Positions 56,860 through 64,000 of a stretch of DNA of 64,000 nucleotides are shown here, piece after piece. The stretch comes from Symsagittifera roscoffensis (Eukaryota; Xenacoelomorpha; Acoela; Convolutidae). The DNA lies in contig NC_087070.1 in assembly GCF_963678635.1 (NCBI RefSeq), positions 53,296,750 to 53,360,749 on the forward strand, read 5' to 3'. Each line of letters starts with the position of its first letter. The stretch's first letter is position 1. Both the position numbers and the translations under genes were made by a program. The notes under the pieces are model-generated. The model saw only the letters and a program-made list of their open reading frames with translations. It had not been told where the DNA came from and did not search any database.

Positions 56860-59644
56860 TATTTTTTTAACATCACTCTGCGCCGAGCGGATGTTCATAA
56901 CAAGGCCCTAACCACCGGGGCGGAAGGGTAAATTGGAACGCCGAAGCTTTCCGTATTCCCGTGAATAGCTTTTTAACCTAGTTAAAACCGAAAATTCACG
57001 TTCCAGGAAGGGTGGGGGGATTGGTCGTCCCGTCGTTCCCTGAGAGTTTTGTGACCAAAACACTTAAAAATACACAGGAAACCAAACAAAAAGTAGTATA
57101 TTACCTAAGGAAAAACCAAAAACAGTAAAAAAGTACAACATCAGTAGAAATCATCCCCCCAGACGAAAAGTGATCCGACCCTCCCGTTTCCTGTTGTTAG
57201 ATATATTGTTGTTACAGGCATTTATATCAGTCAGGATCGTTACGATCAATTTTGTGGCCCGTTTGAAGTGCTTGTACTGTAGGGTTATTTGAGTATTTGA
57301 GCACGTTAATGCTAATTTGCGCTCAATCCGGAAGGGTCTCGGGATTAGAGAAGAAGACTGATCCGGCAAGCAGTGCAAGGAGCGACAAGAAGGGGCTCAA
57401 GGACAACAAAAATCGACTGTTGCGCATCGTTAACAAATTTTGCATCCCTATTGGTACAAAAAGTAGGATATTAATCTGTGGGGTGCTCGACAGTGACTGC
57501 ACTGTCGTGAGCCTTCACCGAATTGCGAATTTCCGAGTTAAGCACCTTAAATCGGGAATTGAAAAAACCCGGAGGGGTAAGATATTACTAGTATTACTAT
57601 TTATTCGGCTATATTAATACTCCTATACCGTTTTTCATTGAAAAACACAGTAAGCAGACCGGTTTTTAGGGTCAAAATAGCGATATTTTGACCCCCCCCC
57701 CCACAAATAGTTATTTTTGAGATATCGATTTTTTTGAAGCAGATAAAAACACAAAATTAATGCGTTACATCGTAATTGTATTAGTTGAATAGTTAGAACC
57801 GTTTGAGTTTAGTTCAGAAGTGGTTGGTAGTAATTGGGTACCAAAAACCGAAATATCTTGATTTTTCAAAAAACGAAACGCTACAAAACAAAAAAAATTT
57901 GAAATTTTTGAATTAGGACAGTAAAAATTGTTATCCGGACAACGTTCGCTAGTGAGTCGACAGGTTTTTAAACCCGTTTGCTGATAACCTTCCGGTTACA
58001 GAGAACTCGAACTTAACGTGTTTGATTTAGTGGATTCATCAATCCGGAAGGGTCCAAGTAGCATTGTTTTTGGCAAAACTTTTCAGCTGGAACGTTTTAG
58101 ATCGAATGTTTTGCGTTGAACTAGAAGAGTATAGGCCTTTTGAGCTCGGATCATTAGTTTTTAGGTCCAAATGATCAGAATTGCGAAAAAAGTTAGGCGG
58201 AACCTATAAGAGAGAAAATTTTTTGACTTTAGAAAAAAGACGTTTTTGTTAATAACTTTGGAACAACTGGACAGATCCAGTTGATCTTGCTATCATTAGA
58301 TCAAAATTAGGTGAGCTTACTCATAGATCCTTCAATTATTCGAAAAAACAAAGGTGAAAATTTTTTAAGATTGTTTCTAGCATTATTACCAATTAGTGAA
58401 GTTCACGTTCTTTCACGTTTTGTAAATTTTTTTGGAAAGCCCTTATACCCCTACCAAAAGGTAGTAACGGTTGAATAAGGCAATTTTACGCTGTTCGGGA
58501 CAAAAAGGGAAGGCTAAGGAAACCAGAAAATTATAGTCGAGTCGAAACTAGGCCAGTTATAAGAACCTTCACAATTAAGGTGAATTGTCAAATGAGGGGC
58601 TTAGCTTCGATCCAGAAGGGTCTCGAGACGGAAGGAAAATACACCCTTCCTACAGCATAATGGCATCGGAAAACGTATCCGGAAGGTTATCGGGTGAAAA
58701 TTTTAAAAGTCCCGGAAAAACTATTTTTACAAACTGAGGGGTCCCAATCCAGAGGGGTCGTGTTTTTGCCAATCCGGAAGGGTCCTATTTTTGCCAATCC
58801 GGAAGGTTACTATTTTTGCCAACCGGGAGGGGTTCTGTTTTTCTCAATCCGGAGGTATCCCTTTTTTGCCAATCAGGAGGGGTCCTATTTTTGTCAAAAC
58901 TTAAGTAGACAAAAGAAAAGTATATAGTAAAAAGTATTAGGTTATTAGGAGTCAGGCTAGGAACCAGTGACTGCACTGGTAACTTGCCTTTTATAAAAGA
59001 CCAGACTAGAACAAAACAGTTCTAAACCCAGATATTCGCGACACTAGAACTAAACTTAACGAGAGTTTGTCACTGATTTGTGTGGATTGAAATCCAAATC
59101 GTTTTTTGGAAAAGTGATTGCCTCGAGGATTTTATTAGGTCTAGCTCGGGCAATCCGAAGGCAGATAAGTAACACAGGACTCGGTGGGTGCAATAGACGC
59201 CCACTTGAGAAAGTTACTGCCTTAAAGTTTTGTCTGTTTGGTGCAGCACTAAACAGGGAAAGCTCTTTTTTTAAAAAACAAGTTCAACTATTACATTGCG
59301 ACTGAATAAAGTACAAAACACATACGTTTTTCATTGAAAATATATATTTTTTCATTTTTGGTTTTAAATCCATAATATCTGTTCTTGATTGGGTAGTGAG
59401 CACACTATCTTTTAAATATATTGATATCATCAGACTGTGCTAGCTTCAAACCTTACAACTAATTATCGATATTTGTGAATAAATTGTATACACGCTGTAC
59501 TGTGATAACATAAAAGGATTTATGGTCACTATTTAAAAGAAATTTTGGAATTTATTGTATTGTGTTATTATTATTAGTAGTCAAACAACAAGGACACTAG
59601 CAATCGTATTGAGTGTATACGTAGTAAGAAGTGATAAATTGAAA
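56860..59644 (+). mobile_element. Ty3 5' non-coding region (possible LTR plus leader)
   Basis: Non-coding sequence upstream of gag, matched in inverse orientation by 41764-44290. It contains a GC-rich block (56870-57060), a poly-C tract (57692-57703), a ~27-base tandem array (58735-58905) and the leader from about 59383 (TTCTTGATTGGGTAGTGAG). ORFs such as 57297-57617 and 58694-58927 are not conserved between the arms. LTR borders and the primer-binding site were not identified. Confidence 0.55.
58735..58905 (+). repeat. ~27-base TTTTTGCCAATCCGGAAGGG tandem repeats
   Basis: Six imperfect units alternate TTTTTGCCAATCCGG with AGGGGTCCTA. The corresponding array in the inverted arm is 42520-42700, so the array is an old part of the element's 5' region. 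Confidence 0.75.
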
Positions 59645-59980
59645 ATGAGTCTAGACAAGTCAAGGATACCCAAACTAAGTGATAGCTCTAGGAAACTCAT
59701 ACCAGAGAAACAGAGAAAGGCAATGAGCGACCCTTTTGTGGAAAGGGTCACACGAACCCGGACCGACAAAGGGAAGAAAGTTTCAGGCGGAATGGTTGAA
59801 ACCAGAAGTCAAAAGTCCTCAGAAGGACAAAAGGCAATGTTAGAAGTAGAGGTCCATCCGCAACCTGACATGGATGAGAACCGAGACGGACATCGACCTG
59901 AAAGGAGAGGAAACAGAAGATTGGCGAGTGAATCTACTCCGGTAGAACAAGGCCAAGATGGGAACGGGTACAGGCGATGA
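59645..59980 (+). pseudogene. gag: Ty3/gypsy gag, N-terminal part
   Basis: An ATG at 59645 (AAAATGA context) opens MSLDKSRIPKLSDSSRKL, followed by a hydrophilic Lys/Arg/Glu-rich tail. The same start occurs in the inverted remnant at 41763, which supports this ATG. The frame ends at 59980; the element's reading continues in another frame from about 59958, so a frameshift of one or two bases lies between. It is the structural protein start of an LTR retrotransposon, function inferred from the downstream domains. Confidence 0.7.
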
Positions 59981-61100
59981 AGCAGAAACCCAGGAAAAAG
60001 AGGAGGACGATGACGATCAAGATGACTTCGGATCTCAAGTCAGCCTCAATAGTTCGACTCAGGAGAATGACGCATACACCGATAGAGAGACTGGATCCAT
60101 GGACCAATTTGGTGTAGTGAGAACAATAAGCAAGACTACAAACGGATCAGGCCAGTCAGGAGACTTTGTGACCATGACGAATTTGGAGATGCGAACTGGG
60201 AAGAACAGAAACACAGGGCTATTTAACCCACCTGCAGATTCAGAAGTGGATCAGGAAGAGACGTCGAGGCAGAGAATCAAGACCCGAGTCTCGACCAGCA
60301 CCAAGCTACCTGGAACCGACAGGGTGACATCGCCACTTGTGACGCCATTAGTGGAAAACGGAGCATCAATCAAAGAAGCCTTGACCAACATAGTGGGCAG
60401 CATAGGAGACCAGATTGAACAGATGTCCTTAAGAATGAGTGAACTAGAAAGGGCAGTCCAAGTCAAGAGAGAAAACTTGCGGGAAGAGATCAACCGCAAT
60501 AGACAAGAAGTTAGCAGAAGCAAAAAACGCTTAAAGGAGAGAACGGATGAACACTTGGTCAAGAACTTGTCACGAATGACGAGGGAAGCTGAGCAGAGAG
60601 AGTTAAGGTTGAGAGATGACATGGAGAAAATGAGAATTCAACAAGAGCAGACTCTTGGGACTCTTGACACGAAGATAGACGCGATGATGGAGAGGCGAAC
60701 TCAGGCTATCAAGGACAGGTTGGATGGGCTACTTGGCAGCAGGAGTGGATCGAATGATGGGGAACAGAACTCAAGAGAACCCAGCAGGGAGCCGAGAGTG
60801 AACTTCAACGAACAAACGAATAGGAGAAGGACATATGGATCCACTAGAGGAAGGGGCAGTTCATCCAGCTATGCCACAGGGGACAATAGGCCACGGGGCC
60901 CAAACATCAGAGGAAGTTCAACTGGCAACAGACAGACCTCAAACAAACGACCGACGCAAGAAACACATGCGAATCAAGGAAGAAGTCATCCCAGCGATTT
61001 GGACAGGAAGGAAAATCCAGAGCCTCTATCAAGGGCAATGATGCCCAAGCGGTGCATTCAAGGGACGCTACCTCAATGGCCACAGCCTTTAAACCTCTGA
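59958..61100 (+). pseudogene. gag: Ty3/gypsy gag, acidic and coiled-coil part
   Basis: 380 codons open. An acidic start (EEDDDDQDD) is followed by a Ser/Thr-rich region and then about residues 145-245 with heptad-like Leu/Ile/Met spacing and alternating charge (MSELERAVQVKRENLREEI...), a probable coiled coil. A basic Arg/Gly/Ser-rich tail follows (RGRGSSSSYATGDNRPRG). It continues into the capsid part by another frameshift near 61050-61100. This is the longest uninterrupted frame of the window. Confidence 0.75.
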
Positions 61101-61933
61101 ACAGGTCCTTAGAAACATTCCTAACGGGTTTGTCTAGAACCAAAGAACGCAGTGAAAAGTCCAGAAGGGTTTTTAAGAAACCAAGATGCTATAAAGATGA
61201 ATCTGATGGCTTCCTTGATACCTGGATAGAGGTAATGAAACTGCATTTTGAAGAAGAGGGTTTGTCAGAAAGACAAGAATGCAGTGCTCTCACCAGTAAC
61301 CTGGAAGGGACAGTCCTAAACTGTGTGATGACCAAAAAGCAATACCAGCGGGACACCACTGCTGAGAAGATCTTTGAAATCTTGTTAAATCGTTTTGGCT
61401 CAGCGGTGCAAGGACACCAAGCAATGATGCGCTTTGAGAAACGTAGACAACGTGAAGACGAGACGATAGACAAGTTTCTAGACGATTTGGAGATGCTGAG
61501 AAGGCGTAGCCAACCAGATGAGTCAAACAGAAGGGTGAACCTGGCAGTAGCCTCAAAATTCATCGATGGTGTGAAGAATGATGAGCATCGAACGATGTTA
61601 GCGACGCATTACACATCGCTTTCAACCAATGCGCCAACACCAGAGGAGTTGAGACTCAAGTCAAAAGAATATCTTTTACTGAAGCCTCCATGGAGATCTG
61701 GATATTACAAAAACAATTATGGCAATTTTAACAATGGTCCAGCAAACCAAGGTAACAACTGGTACAAACCAAGGGACGACATGGATAAGAGACGCTCTTG
61801 TGCAAATTGCAGTTCGGCGGGCCATCATGTGTCAGCATGCCCAACCTACAATCAGGGCATGAAAGCAATAGGCTTTACCCTCGAGGATGAAGATGCGTCA
61901 GAGGTAGATCATGAAGGCTCGCCTGTTGAGTGA
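61052..61933 (+). pseudogene. gag: Ty3/gypsy gag, capsid-like domain and zinc knuckle
   Basis: 293 codons. About residues 45-205 have the retrotransposon gag pattern: FLDTWIEVMKLHFEEEGLSE, then a FEILLNRFG segment, then ETIDKFLDDLEMLRRRS and SKFIDGVKNDEHRTML. A zinc knuckle CANC-x4-H-x4-C (61799-61840) is intact. The frame leaves the element soon after (DEDASEVDHEG), and MKARLLSEAEARRKK in the neighbouring frame (61911) follows at once. In related elements, from memory, a second Cys-His knuckle lies here, so a deletion is likely. Confidence 0.85.
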
Positions 61934-62600
61934 AGCGGAGGCACGCAGAAAGAAAAAACCGCAAGAAATGGCAACGAAGAAGATGCAGGAAGTAACGGAA
62001 GGGATACGTGAACCGGAACCGGTAACTGTGGCGGATGACTTCAAGATCGACTATAGGGCAGCCGCGAGGAATACTCTCAACGGAGTCCAGCAGGAGTTGG
62101 TGACGAAGTAGATCGAACAAAATGTGAAGCTCGAACTAGAGAATGAGACATCAGAAATTGAAGAAACGAAAGCACCCAGCAGTTTGAGCGTGAAACTAAA
62201 CGTGATCTCTGGCCAGACGTTCGGAACGGTGCCACAAGGAAGCAGAATACAGTCAATAATTTCAGTAGCTGGACATCAGGTGATCAGGAACCTAAGTGAA
62301 CCGTCAGAGTTCACTATGATGCATTTAGACACATATGCAAACTATCTGAGACAGGTAGAGCCACGCACAGAGTCGAGGGCTGTGCGAGCATTGTTGACAA
62401 CGGGTGGCCCTCGAACAAAGAAACTCCACGGGCGCTACGTGGAAGTCTATGAACCCTATCAAGTGATGTTGAACGTTGACGGGATAACTATCTACACTAT
62501 GACCTACGTCACAGCAGTTAGCGACCAAATAGGGCAGATCTATTTGGGACAGGAAGAACTTAGGGTCCGCAGACTTGGCCATGATGCCATGATGGACTAA
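61911..62600 (+). pseudogene. Ty3/gypsy gag-pol linker region
   Basis: Two consecutive same-frame segments (61911-62111 and 62124-62600), separated by a single in-frame TAG at 62109, form a charged linker (EAEARRKKKPQEMATKKMQE) followed by a β-rich segment (SVKLNVISGQTFGTV, YVEVYEPYQVMLNVDGI). A TAA at 62598 ends it directly before the protease part in the same frame. Both stops look like point mutations, since similarity of character continues across them. Confidence 0.65.
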
Positions 62601-63056
62601 GATGCAGTACACTTAGGGTACGAGGCAGATGTGACTGCACATCTGCTAGACACCAATGGGAAGAAAATTGGAGTAACAGGACTACTGGATACAGGAGCAG
62701 TGGTAAGCGTGATGCCGATAAAGACATGGGAAAGAATGGGCTTCACGAGGGAAGATCTAATTCCAACGAACCTCAGATTGGCGGCCGCCAACCGCTGAAC
62801 AATCTACTTGGCCGGAAGGACACCAATAACAGTCCTTCACATGGGAGGACGCGATCTTTGCACGAACTTCCTGGTGGTTGAGAACTTAGACGACTCAGAC
62901 CAGTTCATCCTGGGCCGTGATTTTGTCCGGAATTTCGATTTGTTGATTGACTTGAACAACGGCCTAATTAAAATTAGAAATCCGGACCGGAAGTATGTTA
63001 AGAAACCAATTAATAGAATAATAACAGATGAAAGCAAGGTACCAATTTTTAGATAG
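62601..63056 (+). pseudogene. pol: Ty3/gypsy aspartic protease
   Basis: In the same frame as the linker: LLDTGAVVSVMPIKTW with the catalytic Asp-Thr-Gly at 62688-62696, then a TGA at 62796 (after RLAAANR) and the C-terminal protease motif ILGRDFVRNFD (about 62907). The family cuts the Gag-Pol precursor inside the particle. The two-motif spacing (~75 codons) fits retropepsins. The frame ends with TAG at 63054. The active-site triplet is intact, but the frame is interrupted, so no active enzyme is expected from this copy. Confidence 0.8.
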
Positions 63057-63487
63057 AAAAGTAAAACTTCAGCAATTTTTAGGATGAGAACTTTAAATTT
63101 GCTAAGTGATAGTAAACAGGTTTGTTTGGTACCCAACCCAAATAGTCAAAGCTCGGTGACTTTTGGCCGGAGCTTTTCAGTAACACCAAACGGGCTGTGT
63201 GCCAGTGTGTTGTTGATTACACTGGACACCACGGTTAAAATCCACCGTGTAAAGAAACTTGTTACGCTTTGCCGATGAAAACCGACTATGAGGAGACACA
63301 AAACTTGAAGAAATATAGTGTGAAAGACTGCCCGAATCATGCTGACAAGGATCAAAATTTGAAAAGAATTGGTCAATTTAAATCTATTAATAAACTGTTT
63401 TCAATGAAATCCGAAACGGATGACGGCTTGACGAGCTGCTCGAACTTTCCGGGACGCCCCTCATCATATGAACTAGAATCTGACTAA
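63057..63487 (+). pseudogene. pol: Ty3/gypsy protease-RT connecting region
   Basis: 63084-63278 (LLSDSKQVCLVPNPNSQS, LCASVLLITLDTTVKIHR) and then, one frame over, 63269-63487 (MKTDYEETQNLKKYSVKDCP, SYELESD). A frameshift near 63270 separates the parts. No catalytic motif is expected here. Confidence 0.65.
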
Positions 63488-64000
63488 GCGGTTTTGCCGG
63501 AGATAGAACACCGGAGAATAGGTGAGGGAGATTTTGAGTCATTAAGGGCGGTTTTAAATCGGAATGCGGACGTAATTTCAAAACACAAAGCAGACATCGG
63601 TTGCTGCAACTTTGTCAAACACAAAATAGAATTAGAGGAAGGCTCCATTCCTCAAAGGTAAGGCGCAAGGCGAATGACGCCTCATAAATCGGAAGCGAGC
63701 CGAGCGGAAAGAGAACTGTTGCTCGAATACGACATGATAGAACCCTCAAAATTGCCATGGGCTTGCGGGGTGGTCATGGCCAAGAAGAAGGGGGCAGCTT
63801 AGGTTCTGTTGCGACTTTCGTTACCTGAACGCAGTAACAATAAAAGATGTGTACCCAATACCTCGAATAGACGAGAGCCTCTCCAAACTCGGTGACGCCA
63901 AGTTCTTCACCACACTGGACTTGGGTTTTGCCTTCTGGCAGGTCCCTCTGCGGATGAAGGACAGAGAAAAGACCGGATTCGCATGTGAATTGGGTTTATA
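63488..64000 (+). pseudogene. pol: Ty3/gypsy reverse transcriptase, N-terminal part, cut by window edge
   Basis: It starts with a Ty3-type lead-in (IGEGDFESLRAVLNRNADVI, CCNFVKHKIELEEGSIPQR), a TAA at about 63659, RRMTPHKSEASRAERELLLE and EPSKLPWACGVVMAKKKG, then a one-base shift with a TAG at about 63800. It resumes as RFCCDFRYLNAVTIKDVYP and motif A TTLDLGFAFWQVPL (about 63910-63955, with the first catalytic Asp). The YxDD motif, RNase H and integrase would lie beyond 64000. Family: Ty3/gypsy (Metaviridae-type) by protease-then-RT order and motif wording. Confidence 0.85.

Noticed and set aside
60251-60622. 123-codon minus-strand ORF within gag
   Set aside because: Shadow of the coiled-coil coding strand (Leu/Ser-rich antisense); the same applies to 61189-61563, 61875-62120 and 62837-63136 on the minus strand.
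59645-64000. An intact, potentially active Ty3 element
   Set aside because: At least four frameshifts (near 59960, 61075, 61920, 63270), a further one near 63803 and in-frame stops at 62109, 62598, 62796, 63054 and about 63659 exclude it.

Overview
The window looks like AT-rich, repeat-dominated nuclear DNA from an invertebrate animal. The evidence is no dense operon-like coding, frequent dead retrotransposons, dispersed small non-autonomous elements, a candidate spliced exon with canonical GT/AG borders, and a 200-base scaffold gap. The Ty3/gypsy gag/protease at the right end and the reverse transcriptase copies in the middle resemble, from memory only, element families common in cnidarians and other early-branching animals. 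That placement is an inference; no host gene here fixes the taxon.

Layout. 1-2090 is low-information AT-rich DNA. 2091-12756 is a tandem segmental duplication: a ~4.4 kb unit (2091-6467) followed by a longer copy (6468-12756) that carries its own internal ~1.57 kb tandem duplication. Each copy contains ladders of a 0.53 kb hairpin-ended element (called HF1 here), a GCGGATTCCGC-rich element (family B) and a tRNA-Ser-like relic. 12940-14130 is an old ~0.6 kb tandem duplication. 15413-15601 is the best candidate host exon; 21688-21774 and 21890-22204 are weak candidates for 7-TM receptor exons. 17256-20447 is a three-unit ~1.07 kb tandem array, each unit with one HF1. 25.5-28.8 kb holds three different palindrome-rich small elements. 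28.8-36.7 kb is HF1 copies of several ages, a dead non-LTR reverse transcriptase fragment (minus strand) and a three-unit ~0.41 kb array. A 200-base N gap lies at 37168-37367.

37.4-64 kb is a mosaic of retroelement modules. There are three near-identical copies (37368, 47280, 51075) of an already dead PHD-like/RT non-LTR element. Between and after them are several copies, in both orientations, of a Ty3-associated non-coding module with a conserved hairpin. An inverted Ty3 5' end (45.0 down to 40.7 kb) matches the direct one at 56.0-59.8 kb. From 59645 to the window edge a Ty3/gypsy gag-protease-RT reads left to right, broken by frameshifts and stops.

No intact autonomous element and no complete host gene is visible. 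What is active or recent is duplication: several blocks were copied after their coding parts had died. The most interesting unexplained unit is HF1, which has stable triloop hairpins at both ends and repeated head-to-tail junctions, suggesting a rolling-circle or single-strand mobilisation mode without a visible enzyme.
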